Below, in pieces: positions 24,130 through 31,981 of a stretch of DNA of 35,229 bases; within the stretch, counting starts at the first letter, position 1; the number at the start of each line of letters is the position of its first letter. The notes below the pieces were generated by a model that saw only the letters and a list, made by a program, of their open reading frames with translations, made no database searches and was not told where the DNA came from. Source of the stretch: Selenomonadaceae bacterium (GTDB lineage Bacteria > Bacillota > Negativicutes > Selenomonadales > Selenomonadaceae); NCBI GenBank assembly GCA_017427545.1, contig JAFRSO010000007.1, forward strand, positions 1 to 35,229. The letters run 5' to 3'. A program made the position numbers and the translations under genes.

Positions 24130-25407
24130 ATGGACAGTGTAAAAATCGGACTTCTTGGCGCGGGCACAATCGGCGGCTCCGTCATTGAAGTTTTGCAAAA
24201 TAATCGTGACGTCATCAATCAGCGGGCGAATACTGCGATTGACATAAAAAAAATTCTCGTTCTGCCGCGAGAAATTCCCGCACTTGAGGAACGCGGTTTG
24301 CCTGCCACGAACAACTACGACGAAATTTTGAACGATCCGGAAATTAAAATCGTCGTCGAGCTTATGGGCGGCGTCAAACCTGCGAAGGATTTTATTCTGC
24401 GGGCAATGGCTCACGGTAAACACGTCGTCACCGCAAATAAAGATGTCGTCGCGCAATTCGGCCATGAACTTTTCGATGCGGCGGACGCTCATCAAATCGA
24501 TTTTCTGTTTGAAGCGGCAGTCGGCGGAGCAATTCCGATTATCATGCCGATGAAACGTTCTTTAACTGCCAACAAAATCACCGAGGTTTTGGGCATTGTC
24601 AACGGCACGACAAATTACATGCTCACGAAAATGACTGAACTTGGCGCGGACTATGAAACCGTCTTGAAGGAAGCGCAAGCTCAAGGTTATGCCGAGGCGA
24701 ATCCTGCCGCTGATGTCGAGGGCAAAGACGCTGCTCGCAAAATCGCTATCCTTGCGTCGATTGCGTTCAATTCCCGCGTGAGGTTTGAAGACGTTTCTGT
24801 TGAGGGCATTACGCACATTACGCCCGAAGATATTACTTATGCCGCGGAACTTGGATACGTCGTGAAACTTTTGGCGGTCGGTCGTGACACGGAATTGGGC
24901 GTCGACGTTCGAGTTAATCCCGTCCTCCTGCCGAAAACTCATCCTCTCGCCGCAGTCAGCGGTGTTATGAATGCAGTTTTTGTGCGCGGCTATCCGATTG
25001 AAGAGGCAATGTTCTTCGGCCCCGGTGCAGGTAAACCGACTGCCTCCGCCGTCATCAGTGACATTATCGAAATTGCTCGCGGACTTGGACGAGGTGCGGC
25101 AGGTCGTTTCGGTTGCACATGCTATCACAAACGCCAAATTTGTCCCGTCGAAGAAACCGTTTCAAGCTATTATATTCGCTTGCTCGTCGAAGATAAACCC
25201 GGTGTCCTCGGCAAAATCGCGACGACTTTCGGCAACGTCGATGTCAGCTTAAAATCCGTCGTGCAGACGAAAACTGATGAGACTAATCACGTCGAGATTG
25301 TCGTTATCACTCACAAGGTCAAGCACAAAAATATTTTGGAGGCGCAAGCGGCGTTGAAGGCTCTGTCAGTCGTCGACGATATTTTCAACGTGATTCGGGT
25401 GGAGTGA
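24130..25407 (+). CDS. hom: Homoserine dehydrogenase
   Basis: 425 residues, the typical size for the monofunctional enzyme with a C-terminal ACT domain. GLLGAGTIGGSVIEVL is the NAD(P)-binding N-terminus. VELMGGVKPAKDFI, then HGKHVVTANKDVVA near 100, the GIVNGTTNYMLTKM catalytic segment near 155, and ADVEGKDAARKIAILA near 195 follow. The ACT domain starts at YYIRLLVEDKPGVLG near 350 and normally gives feedback control by threonine. It reduces aspartate semialdehyde to homoserine. ATG 24130 is preceded by GGAAGGGTGG. It forms the threonine branch with thrB about 110 bp downstream and is divergent from the decarboxylase gene. Confidence 0.96.
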   Translation: MDSVKIGLLGAGTIGGSVIEVLQNNRDVINQRANTAIDIKKILVLPREIPALEERGLPATNNYDEILNDPEIKIVVELMGGVKPAKDFILRAMAHGKHVVTANKDVVAQFGHELFDAADAHQIDFLFEAAVGGAIPIIMPMKRSLTANKITEVLGIVNGTTNYMLTKMTELGADYETVLKEAQAQGYAEANPAADVEGKDAARKIAILASIAFNSRVRFEDVSVEGITHITPEDITYAAELGYVVKLLAVGRDTELGVDVRVNPVLLPKTHPLAAVSGVMNAVFVRGYPIEEAMFFGPGAGKPTASAVISDIIEIARGLGRGAAGRFGCTCYHKRQICPVEETVSSYYIRLLVEDKPGVLGKIATTFGNVDVSLKSVVQTKTDETNHVEIVVITHKVKHKNILEAQAALKALSVVDDIFNVIRVE

Positions 25408-25409
25408 TT

Positions 25410-25470
25410 TTAAGGAACAAGGAATAAGGAATAAGTTTCTAATTCCCTAATTCCCTTAGTCCCTAATTCA
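25410..25470. repeat. Period-7 repeat hairpin (locus E)
   Basis: AAGGAAT-type heptamers on the left and AATTCCC/TAGTCCC-type heptamers on the right form an inverted repeat between hom and thrB. It is followed at 25479-25493 by a 15-bp inverted fragment of the palindromic repeat found beside comEB. Confidence 0.78.
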
Positions 25471-25519
25471 AAGGCGCGCGGCCTCTAAATTACAAAATTT
25501 TTCTTGGAGAAACTTTATA

Positions 25520-26455
25520 ATGGACAATAAAAAAAATCGCGCAGTCGTTCGAGTGCCGGGAACTTCAGCCAACTGCGGACCCGGTTTTGACTGTCTGGGA
25601 TTGGCGACGACGATTTATAATTATCTTGACTTGACGCTCTTGAAAGGCAGCAAGGTTATCGTCGAGTCGAAGGGCGAAGGTGCGGATAATATTCCTCGCG
25701 GCAAAAGAAATTTGACGTGGCAAGCCGTGCGGCGTCTCTTGCAAGAAGTCAATCGCGAAAATGATTTCAAGGGCGCAATTATCCGCATGAAAAATAACGT
25801 TCCGATTTCTCGCGGACTCGGCTCATCTTCCACGGCGATTGTCGCAGGTTTGGTTGCGGCCAATGAAATTATCGGCTCGCCGCTCAATCGTCAAGAACTT
25901 TTGAAACTTGCCACGGAACTTGAAGGTCACCCCGATAACGTTGCGCCCGCGTTATTCGGCGGCTTTACAGTCAGCGTCATGGATAAGGGCGAAGTTCAAA
26001 CTTTCAGCTTCCTGCCGCGAATCAGATTGAAATTAATCGTCGCGGTTCCCGATTTTGAATTGTCGACGCGGCTGGCCAGAAAAGTTTTGCCCAAAAACGT
26101 CTCAATGAAAAACGCAATATTCAACGTCAGTCGGGCGTCAATGTTAATCGCGGCGTTGGTCGAGGGTCGCGAAGATTTATTACCGCTTGCCTTCGACGAC
26201 GCATTACATCAACCGTATCGAAAAAAATTGGTGCCGGGCATGAGTGAAGTTTTCGAGGCGGCAAAATCTGCGGGAGCATTGGGCGCGGCAATTTCCGGCG
26301 CAGGTTCATGCTTGATTGCCTTCACGACGCTCAAAAGCGGTCTTGAAGATAAAATCGCGGCGGCTATGGTCGAGGAATTCAAAAATCACAACGTCGCGGC
26401 GAAGGCTTTAATTCTCAACGTCGACAGGCACGGCGCACAAATCATGAAGCGGTAA
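25520..26455 (+). CDS. thrB: Homoserine kinase
   Basis: 311 residues of the GHMP kinase superfamily. VRVPGTSANCGPGFDCLGLA is the N-terminal motif. The ATP-binding PISRGLGSSSTAIVAGL is near residue 98. GHPDNVAPALFGGF near 140 and the C-terminal GAAISGAGSCLIAF complete the family pattern. It phosphorylates homoserine in threonine synthesis, the step after hom. The start is ATG 25520 with GGAGAAA upstream. The 3' end overlaps the convergent HxlR gene by 14 bp, and there is no terminator between them. thrC is not in the window. Confidence 0.95.
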   Translation: MDNKKNRAVVRVPGTSANCGPGFDCLGLATTIYNYLDLTLLKGSKVIVESKGEGADNIPRGKRNLTWQAVRRLLQEVNRENDFKGAIIRMKNNVPISRGLGSSSTAIVAGLVAANEIIGSPLNRQELLKLATELEGHPDNVAPALFGGFTVSVMDKGEVQTFSFLPRIRLKLIVAVPDFELSTRLARKVLPKNVSMKNAIFNVSRASMLIAALVEGREDLLPLAFDDALHQPYRKKLVPGMSEVFEAAKSAGALGAAISGAGSCLIAFTTLKSGLEDKIAAAMVEEFKNHNVAAKALILNVDRHGAQIMKR

Positions 26456-26774
26456 CATGTCTCTTGTAATATAAGCCGAAATTGTAAAGTGCGTCGAGTA
26501 CCGATTGAAATTCCTTTCCCAATGTTGTCAACGAATACTCAACGTGAGGAAGCTTTTCGTTAAAAATTTTTCTCTGAACTAACCCGTCATACTCCAATGA
26601 GCGCAAGCTGTCCGTCAAAACTTTTTGGCTTATTCCCGCGATAGATTTTTTCAACTCGTTATATCGCCATGAACGCTCTTGCAGCCTTTGCAAAATAAAA
26701 ACTTTCCACTTGCTGTTTACCAAGCTCAAGGTCGTTGTTACGGGACAATCCGGTAAATCTTTTTTGCTTATCAT
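26442..26774 (-). CDS. HxlR-family transcriptional regulator
   Basis: 110 residues of winged helix. CPVTTTLSLVNSKWKVFILQ (from residue 10) and the recognition region RYNELKKSIAGISQKVLTDSL are typical, followed by the wing DGLVQRKIF and PHVEYSLTTLG. In the HxlR/YodB group a conserved N-terminal Cys often senses quinones, aldehydes or oxidants; Cys10 is at that position here. GGAGAG precedes the start on the minus strand. It is divergent from an NAD(P)-binding protein gene, the common arrangement in which such regulators control the neighbouring detoxifying reductase. Its 3' end overlaps thrB by 14 bp. Confidence 0.92.
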   Translation of the reverse strand: MISKKDLPDCPVTTTLSLVNSKWKVFILQRLQERSWRYNELKKSIAGISQKVLTDSLRSLEYDGLVQRKIFNEKLPHVEYSLTTLGKEFQSVLDALYNFGLYYKRHVTAS

Positions 26775-26843
26775 TTTCTCTCCTCCGATAAAATTTTAAT
26801 TCACCGCACCCAAAAACTCAAATAGTTATAAAAAGGTGCCTTA

Positions 26844-26872
26844 TTGCTTTTTAGACAAAAAAAATTTATCAT
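26844..26872 (+). promoter_or_regulatory. Promoter of the NAD(P)-binding protein, with possible HxlR site
   Basis: TTGCTT (26844-26849), 17 bp, TATCAT (26867-26872). A small palindrome AAGG-TG-CCTT at 26833-26842 lies just upstream of the -35 box, between the divergent genes, and could be an operator. Confidence 0.45.
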
Positions 26873-26901
26873 GATGAAAAAATTTTTCGGAGGAATTCAA
26901 A

Positions 26902-27534
26902 ATGAAAATTGCAGTAGTGGCGGCAGCAGGTAGAGTGGCACGCAAGGTTATTGCGGAGTCGGCAGCTCGCGGATTTGAGGTTACGGCATTTGTTCGGCGG
27001 GCAGCTGAAATTGACGGCGCGTCTAAAGTCGTCGTGAAAGATATTCTCGCGCTGGAGAAAAATGACCTTGCAAATTTCGACGCGGTAGTTGACGCCTTCG
27101 GAGCATGGACACCTGAAACTCTTCCGCTCCACACCACGACCAGTCAACATCTTTGCGACATTTTGAGCGGCACAAACGTTAGACTTTTAATCGTTGGCGG
27201 CGCGGGCAGTCTTTTCGTCGACAAGGAACATACCACGCAACTTTTCAAGACGCCCGAATTCCCCGCTGAATATGTTCCGACCGCGAAGGCTCAATCTGAT
27301 GAACTCGACGAACTTCGCAAGCGCAATGATGTTAAGTGGACGTTTATAAGTCCCGCGGCAGATTTTCAGCCCGACGGTGAGCGTATCGGCAAATATATTC
27401 TCGCGGGCGAAGAGTTTACGTTGAATTCGGCGGGCGAAAGTGTCATCAGCTACGCGGATTATGCGCTGGCTATGGTCGATGAAATTGCTTCGGGCAATCA
27501 CATTCAACAGCGAATCAGCGTCGTTAGGGCTTGA
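26902..27534 (+). CDS. NAD(P)-binding oxidoreductase, atypical SDR (NmrA/YwnB-like)
   Basis: 210 residues with a Rossmann start MKIAVVAAAGRVARKVIAES. The usual GATG..G loop is altered to AAAGRVA, so the first Gly is lost. VTAFVRR, DAVVDAFGAW near 55, LLIVGGAGSLFVD near 95 and WTFISPAADFQP near 150 match NAD(P)H-binding proteins of the YwnB/NmrA type. They lack the Tyr-Lys pair of classical SDRs. The function may be quinone or aldehyde detoxification, judged from the divergent HxlR regulator. GGAGG precedes ATG 26902. The substrate is unknown. Confidence 0.83.
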   Translation: MKIAVVAAAGRVARKVIAESAARGFEVTAFVRRAAEIDGASKVVVKDILALEKNDLANFDAVVDAFGAWTPETLPLHTTTSQHLCDILSGTNVRLLIVGGAGSLFVDKEHTTQLFKTPEFPAEYVPTAKAQSDELDELRKRNDVKWTFISPAADFQPDGERIGKYILAGEEFTLNSAGESVISYADYALAMVDEIASGNHIQQRISVVRA

Positions 27535-27560
27535 CTTAAGTAACCTCAAAGGAATATTAT
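27531..27560 (+). promoter_or_regulatory. Promoter of the DUF362 gene
   Basis: TTGACT (27531-27536), overlapping the stop codon of the previous gene, an 18-bp spacer, then TATTAT (27555-27560). A small CCCC-TGCGT-GGGG hairpin precedes the ribosome site. Confidence 0.55.
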
Positions 27561-27604
27561 TTATCCGACTAAACCCCTGCGTGGGGATAAGGAGGAAAAA
27601 TTTT

Positions 27605-28543
27605 ATGGCTATCCAAGCTCCGGTCGTCGGCAGCAAAAATGTTACCGGCGAAAAATATCAAGGCTCGGCGGCGAAGGTTTACTTCACGAAGAAAATCGAC
27701 GCTGAACACCTCATCAAGCTTTACAAAATGATTGATGAAAATATTTTCGGCAAAGTCGCTATCAAACTTCACACCGGTGAAAAGCATGGTCCGAATATCA
27801 TTCCGCGCGATATGGCTCAAGCTTTCCAGGCGCAAATTCCCAACTCCGCTATCGTCGAATGCAACACGCTTTACGAGGGCGATCGTTACACGACTGAAGA
27901 TCATCGCGAGACGCTCAAAGTCAACGGCTGGACTTTCTGCGACGTTGACATCATGGACGAGGGCGACAAAATCGTTAATCTGCCCGTCCGCAACGGTTTC
28001 CACCTCAAGGAAGTTGCTATGGGCGCGCACCTCGTCAACTATGATTCGCTGATTGTCTTGACGCACTTCAAAGGTCATTACATGGGCGGATTCGGCGGCT
28101 CAATGAAAAATATCGGTATCGGCAACGCGTCCGGCAAAGTCGGCAAGGCTCAAGTTCACGGTCTCGACCCCAATAATGTCCCTGAAGATTTTGAGCAGTG
28201 GCCGGTTAAAGAATATTTTATGGAGCTCATGTGCGACAGTGCGAAGGCGACTTGCGATTATTTCGGCAAGCACATCGTCTTTATCAACGTTATGCGCCGC
28301 ATGAGTGTCGACTGTGACTGCGCGGGCGTTGAGGCTGAAGAGCCGACTATGAAGGACATCGGCATTGCAGTTTCAACCGATATTCTTGCCGTCGACCAAG
28401 CTTGTGCAGATTTGGTTTATGCCGCCGCCGACAGTCACGACTTGAAGGAGCGCATTGAAACTCGTCACGGTCTGCGCCAACTTTCTGCTATGGCGGAAAA
28501 AGGTCTCGGCAATCCTCAATATGAATTAATCGAAATCGAATAA
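27605..28543 (+). CDS. DUF362 domain protein
   Basis: 312 residues. KVYFTKKIDAEHLIKLYKMI, KVAIKLHTGEKHGPNIIPRD, the LTHFKGHYMGGFGGSMKN core near 155-175 and NIGIGNASGKVGKAQ are typical of the DUF362 family. Many members carry a C-terminal ferredoxin domain. This one lacks a CxxCxxCxxxC cluster; only MSVDCDCAG near 235 has paired Cys. The function of the family is not established; some relatives take part in cofactor or Fe-S-linked redox steps. ATG 27605 has AAGGAGG upstream; the longer frame from 27440 overlaps the previous gene. It ends in a strong terminator and is probably a single-gene unit. Confidence 0.85.
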   Translation: MAIQAPVVGSKNVTGEKYQGSAAKVYFTKKIDAEHLIKLYKMIDENIFGKVAIKLHTGEKHGPNIIPRDMAQAFQAQIPNSAIVECNTLYEGDRYTTEDHRETLKVNGWTFCDVDIMDEGDKIVNLPVRNGFHLKEVAMGAHLVNYDSLIVLTHFKGHYMGGFGGSMKNIGIGNASGKVGKAQVHGLDPNNVPEDFEQWPVKEYFMELMCDSAKATCDYFGKHIVFINVMRRMSVDCDCAGVEAEEPTMKDIGIAVSTDILAVDQACADLVYAAADSHDLKERIETRHGLRQLSAMAEKGLGNPQYELIEIE

Positions 28544-28564
28544 AATTTCACGGACAAAAAATTT

Positions 28565-28596
28565 AAAGCCGCTCAAATTATCGGGCGGCTTTTTTG
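28565..28596 (+). terminator. Terminator of the DUF362 gene
   Basis: AAGCCGC...GCGGCTT hairpin followed by six T. It lies between this gene and the convergent glyoxalase gene and may serve both. Confidence 0.82.
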
Positions 28597-28612
28597 CGTA
28601 AGCGTCAAAAAT

Positions 28613-28975
28613 TTATTCCGGCAAAATCTCAAGCCGGTAACCGTCGGGGTCTTCGATAAAATAAATTCCCATTTCCTTGTTTTCGTAGCAGATACAACCC
28701 ATTTTCTCGTGACGGGCATGAGCGGCATCAAAATTTTTCGTCGTGAAGGCAAGGTGAACTTTGTTATCGCCCAATTCATACGGCGCAGTTTTATCTTTGC
28801 GCCACGTCAACTCCAATTTGTGATGGCTGCCGAAACTGTCGCCGAGATAAATTATTTTGAAGTCGTCGCTGACATTAATCCCGCCGACTTCGTGCAAGTC
28901 CAAGGCGTCCGCATAAAATTTTAAGCTCCGCTCCAAATCCAGTACGTTCAAATTGTTGTGCGCAAATCGAAACAT
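28613..28975 (-). CDS. Glyoxalase I-like (lactoylglutathione lyase family) protein
   Basis: 120 residues forming one VOC unit pair. HNNLNVLDLERSLKFYADAL is the N-terminal motif, and the C-terminus has EDPDGYRLEIL. Predicted metal ligands are His6, Glu55, His74 and Glu116, the full GloA-type set. Such enzymes convert methylglyoxal-thiol adducts to lactoyl thioesters. ATG 28975 has GGAGGG on the minus strand; the upstream frame from 29008 overlaps a terminator. It begins a run of minus-strand genes but is separated from the next by a terminator. Confidence 0.87.
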   Translation of the reverse strand: MFRFAHNNLNVLDLERSLKFYADALDLHEVGGINVSDDFKIIYLGDSFGSHHKLELTWRKDKTAPYELGDNKVHLAFTTKNFDAAHARHEKMGCICYENKEMGIYFIEDPDGYRLEILPE

Positions 28976-29009
28976 CCGAATCCCTCCAAAAAATTTTTCT
29001 ACCGTCAAA

Positions 29010-29042
29010 CGAAAAACCCTCCGACATTAGCCGAAGAGTTTT
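29010..29042 (-). terminator. CCCTCCGAC-type terminator, copy 1
   Basis: The stem CCCTCCGAC...GCCGAAGAG with A and T flanks ends the leader-peptide gene at 29062-29400. Six copies of this type lie between 29 kb and the right edge. Confidence 0.75.
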
Positions 29043-29061
29043 TGAGTACGAGATTTTTAAA

Positions 29062-29400
29062 TTATTTGCCGTCAATGATTTTCCAAGCTTCGTCTTGAGT
29101 GATTTTCTTGCCCTGATATGTGTAAGTGTTCGGGTCAAAAGGCTTGCCTTCGTAAGTCATTTCGATTCCGTAGCCGGCGAACATATTTTTCAGCTTGCCA
29201 ACGACATTGTCGCCGTCAGTCCAGTTTTTCAGCAAATATATCGCGCCTTCAGTAGTGGTGGGGTTGATATTCTCAAAGCCGGGCAATTTTCTTTGAAAAG
29301 CTTCGTTGAAATCGCCGACGCTTTCCATCCACGAACCGCCCGCGACCTGTTCAAGATCCGCGTCCTTCAAAATTTCGTCCTTCAAGATTTCCTTTGCCAT
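29062..29400 (-). CDS. Double-glycine leader protein 1 (long core)
   Basis: 112 residues. The acidic N-terminus ends in DADLEQVAGG (Gly-Gly at 21-22), the pattern cut by C39 peptidase domains of ABC exporters. The remaining 90 residues have no Cys and no clear domain (SWMESVGDFNEAFQ to EAWKIIDGK). They are rich in Asn, Asp, Gly and Tyr and lack a hydrophobic stretch. GGAGGC precedes ATG 29400. It lies 75 bp after the first HAD gene and has the shared element TGTAAT-N18-TATAAT upstream. The core is longer than in the other three leader proteins. It may be an exported small protein or a bacteriocin-like product; no exporter gene is in view. Confidence 0.72.
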   Translation of the reverse strand: MAKEILKDEILKDADLEQVAGGSWMESVGDFNEAFQRKLPGFENINPTTTEGAIYLLKNWTDGDNVVGKLKNMFAGYGIEMTYEGKPFDPNTYTYQGKKITQDEAWKIIDGK

Positions 29401-29430
29401 TGTTATCAGCCTCCAAATTATTTTCTGCCT

Positions 29431-29460
29431 ATTATACGTTCGGAATTTCGATTCATTACA
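29431..29460 (-). promoter_or_regulatory. Shared promoter element of leader gene 1
   Basis: Minus strand TGTAAT (29460-29455), 18 bp ending in ACG, TATAAT (29436-29431). It has the same geometry as upstream of the three other leader genes. The upstream TTGnCn/TAAACT pair seen at those genes is missing here. Confidence 0.6.
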
Positions 29461-29475
29461 TATTCAGCAGAAAAT

Positions 29476-30558
29476 TTATTTATCAACCTTAACGTCGTCG
29501 CCGTAAATGGTCTTGAAGTCGTCGCGCATCGAAATTTTAATCCAGCCGTTATTGTCGGCAAGCTTGACTGATTTATTCGCCTTGTCAATGTTGCCCAGTT
29601 CGCGTTGAGTGTCGTCGCAGATAACGAAGAATGCCAAGCTTTTATACTTGTTGCCGGTTATCGCGTAATTGAGCATGGAAGTATCGCCGCCGCTGTTGCC
29701 GAATGCAAGGACAGGTTGCTTGCCAATTTCGTGCTCAATAGCAACAACTTTATTCATCTTCAAGTTCTTTTGAGTGAGTCCGCCGCGAATCAGATAATCA
29801 TCGTGACGATAAGCATAATCATCAGCGGAAGTGTCGCCCTGATTGGCCGCTAAAATTTTCGGATTCGTGCCGATTACCTGATTGTACGGGATTTTCAGCA
29901 GCTCCGAACCCATAACGCGCATTGCCGGACGATCCGAGCCTGTCACGATATAAACCTTGAAGTCGTTCGCCTGCAAATATTTGATGACCTCGACCATCGG
30001 CAGATAAAATGCCTCGCCCCATTTGAGATTCGTCAGACCTTCGACGGGCTTGTTCATGAATTTTTTGACGTAAGCTTCGTAATCTTTCGGCGTCATTCCC
30101 GCGAAAACTGACTGTTGCGATTTTGCCTCGCCTAAATCGATACCTTTCGGGAATTTGCCCGTCATGAAGTGTCCGGAATAAATTTCGGCGTTCACCATCT
30201 CCGCATATGCTTTATCTTCAAGCGTCGGCGTATAATCGGGGTCGTGAAGAGCGCGTTCAAGATAAAGCATCCACTCGAAGTAGCACGGCGCACTTTCGCA
30301 GATAAAAGTTCCGTCCATATCGAAAACCGCAAGCCTGTCCTCGACGGGGATAAAATTTTTGCTGTTCTTATTGGTAACGTCGGTGACAAAATTGACGAGC
30401 TTTTGATTGGCGACGGAGCCTTTCGTCCAATACTTGAAATCTTTGGCCTTCTTGACTTGGATTTTAGCAATCTGATCACGGGGCATGGCGTCAGCAATTC
30501 CGAAACTCCCCAACGCTATCAATCCCGCCGTCAATGCTGCCAAAATTTTTTTACGCAT
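29476..30558 (-). CDS. Secreted HAD-superfamily phosphatase, paralogue 1
   Basis: 360 residues. The signal peptide MRKKILAALTAGLIALGS to FGIADA (1-24) is followed by MPRDQ. HAD motif I is FDMDGT (79-84), motif II is VTGSDR near 210, and motif IV is GNSGGDTSM near 300. The region between I and II is a cap domain. The fold resembles phosphoserine-phosphatase-like HADs; the natural substrate is unknown. Residues 1-84 are identical to paralogue 2. The C-terminal LADNNGWIKISMRDDFKTIY is shared by all three. GGAGGCG precedes ATG 30558. A double-glycine gene follows it in the same direction. Confidence 0.85.
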   Translation of the reverse strand: MRKKILAALTAGLIALGSFGIADAMPRDQIAKIQVKKAKDFKYWTKGSVANQKLVNFVTDVTNKNSKNFIPVEDRLAVFDMDGTFICESAPCYFEWMLYLERALHDPDYTPTLEDKAYAEMVNAEIYSGHFMTGKFPKGIDLGEAKSQQSVFAGMTPKDYEAYVKKFMNKPVEGLTNLKWGEAFYLPMVEVIKYLQANDFKVYIVTGSDRPAMRVMGSELLKIPYNQVIGTNPKILAANQGDTSADDYAYRHDDYLIRGGLTQKNLKMNKVVAIEHEIGKQPVLAFGNSGGDTSMLNYAITGNKYKSLAFFVICDDTQRELGNIDKANKSVKLADNNGWIKISMRDDFKTIYGDDVKVDK

Positions 30559-30579
30559 ATTTCTATCGCCTCCGAATAC

Positions 30580-30608
30580 ACTTTAGCATAAAAATTTTGT
30601 TTTGGCAA
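30580..30608 (-). promoter_or_regulatory. Promoter of HAD paralogue 1
   Basis: Minus strand TTGCCA (30608-30603), 17 bp ending in TATGC, TAAAGT (30585-30580): an extended -10 promoter. Confidence 0.65.
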
Positions 30609-30610
30609 CG

Positions 30611-30643
30611 AAAAATCCCTCCGACGTGTGCCGAAGGGTTTTT
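30611..30643 (-). terminator. CCCTCCGAC-type terminator, copy 2
   Basis: CCCTCCGAC...GCCGAAGGG stem with A and T tails. It stands between HAD paralogue 2 and HAD paralogue 1. The stretch 30644-30759 between it and the next hairpin holds no gene. It has a GCGACC-type segment similar to the sequence after leader genes 3 and 4. Confidence 0.75.
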
Positions 30644-30759
30644 GCTTGTTTTGCGACCATGAACGCCGAATTATCGACGAGCCGCTCAAATATCCGAAAC
30701 TTCAATCAAAAGTACTCTTGCATGTCCAATTTCGAGAAATCTTTATTAAAAACTTTTGC

Positions 30760-30797
30760 GGCGATTACTCCATTTTCGGAGCCTCGCCCTAATTTTT
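30760..30797 (-). terminator. Hairpin after HAD paralogue 2
   Basis: On the minus strand GGGCGA-GG-CTCC-gaaaat-GGAG-TAA-TCGCC. It is the same structure as at 32278-32315 with compensating stem changes, placed just after the HAD stop codon. Confidence 0.6.
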
Positions 30798-30805
30798 TTC
30801 AAATT

Positions 30806-31870
30806 TTATTTGGAACGCTTAACATTGTCGCCGTAAATCGTCTTGAAGTCGTCACGCATCGAAATTTTAATCCAGCCGTTATTGTCAGCAAGTTTAATGC
30901 ATTTGTCAGCCTTTTTTATATCGCCAAATTCGCGCTCCATGTCATCGCAGATTAAAAAAAAGCTCAAACTTTTGTATTTATTGCCGTTAATCGCGTAATT
31001 TAGCATTGAAGTATCTCCATCGCTGTTGCCGAATGCCAAAACCGGTTGTTTTCCAATTTCACGCGCAATCCCTACGACCTTATTCATATTTAAGTTTTTG
31101 AAAAAGAATTCGCCTCGAATCAGATAATCATCTTCGCGGTAATTATATTTTCTACCGTCTTTATCGCCTTGATTTGACGCTAAAATCTTCATATCAGTGC
31201 CGATAATTTGATTCGTCGGGATTTTTAACATGTCGCAGACCAAAATACGAACCAAATTTCTGTCGCTGCCCGAAATAATATAAACTTTGAAGTCATTCGC
31301 TTGCAAATATTTTATTACTTCAATCATCGGCAGATAAAAAGATTCGCCAAAATTCAAATTGCTTAAGCCGTCAACAGATTTTTGCATAAATTTTTCGACG
31401 TAAGTCGCATACTCATCATTTGTCATTCCGACAAAAACAGAACCTTGACGATTTTCACTGCTTCCTTTTATATCGTTAGGGTTTTTAGTTTTGATGAATT
31501 TTTCCAAGCCGATAGCAAAATTTCTATCCGATTCGGACGCTGTGTAGTTTTCATCGTAAAGAGCGCGATTAATCCATAACATTCCCTCAAAAGGATACGG
31601 AGCAGTCTCACAAAGAATAGTTCCGTCCATATCGAAAACCGCAAGCCTGTCCTCGACGGGGATAAAATTTTTGCTGTTCTTATTGGTAACGTCGGTGACA
31701 AAATTGACGAGCTTTTGATTGGCGACGGAGCCTTTCGTCCAATACTTGAAATCCTTAGCCTTTTTGACTTGAATTTTAGCAATTTGGTCGCGGGGCATGG
31801 CGTCGGCAATTCCGAAACTCCCTAACGCTATCAATCCCGCCGTCAATGCTGCCAAAATTTTTTTACGCAT
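30806..31870 (-). CDS. Secreted HAD-superfamily phosphatase, paralogue 2
   Basis: 354 residues. The first 84 residues, signal peptide through FDMDGT, are identical to paralogue 1, and about 130 bp of the encoding DNA is also identical. After that the cap region diverges (ILCETAPYPFEGMLWINRAL, then a shorter, Lys/Asn-rich stretch). Motif II is ISGSDR, motif IV is GNSDGDTSM, and the C-terminus is again conserved. ATG 31870 is used; GAGGTGAT lies upstream and the longer frame runs through a terminator. No leader gene follows. Product and substrate are unknown; a periplasmic or surface phosphatase is expected. Confidence 0.85.
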   Translation of the reverse strand: MRKKILAALTAGLIALGSFGIADAMPRDQIAKIQVKKAKDFKYWTKGSVANQKLVNFVTDVTNKNSKNFIPVEDRLAVFDMDGTILCETAPYPFEGMLWINRALYDENYTASESDRNFAIGLEKFIKTKNPNDIKGSSENRQGSVFVGMTNDEYATYVEKFMQKSVDGLSNLNFGESFYLPMIEVIKYLQANDFKVYIISGSDRNLVRILVCDMLKIPTNQIIGTDMKILASNQGDKDGRKYNYREDDYLIRGEFFFKNLNMNKVVGIAREIGKQPVLAFGNSDGDTSMLNYAINGNKYKSLSFFLICDDMEREFGDIKKADKCIKLADNNGWIKISMRDDFKTIYGDNVKRSK

Positions 31871-31890
31871 ATTTTCATCACCTCGAATAT

Positions 31891-31919
31891 ACTTTAGCAT
31901 AAAAAGTTTGTTTTGGCAA
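31891..31919 (-). promoter_or_regulatory. Promoter of HAD paralogue 2
   Basis: Minus strand TTGCCA (31919-31914), 17 bp ending in TATGC, TAAAGT (31896-31891). Confidence 0.65.
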
Positions 31920-31921
31920 CG

Positions 31922-31958
31922 AAAAAACCCTCCGACATGTGCCGAAGGGTTTTTTTTT
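31922..31958 (-). terminator. CCCTCCGAC-type terminator, copy 3
   Basis: CCCTCCGAC...GCCGAAGGG stem with long A and T tails, ending leader gene 2. Confidence 0.78.
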
Positions 31959-31981
31959 GGATTATGAGTGTTACTTACCAA

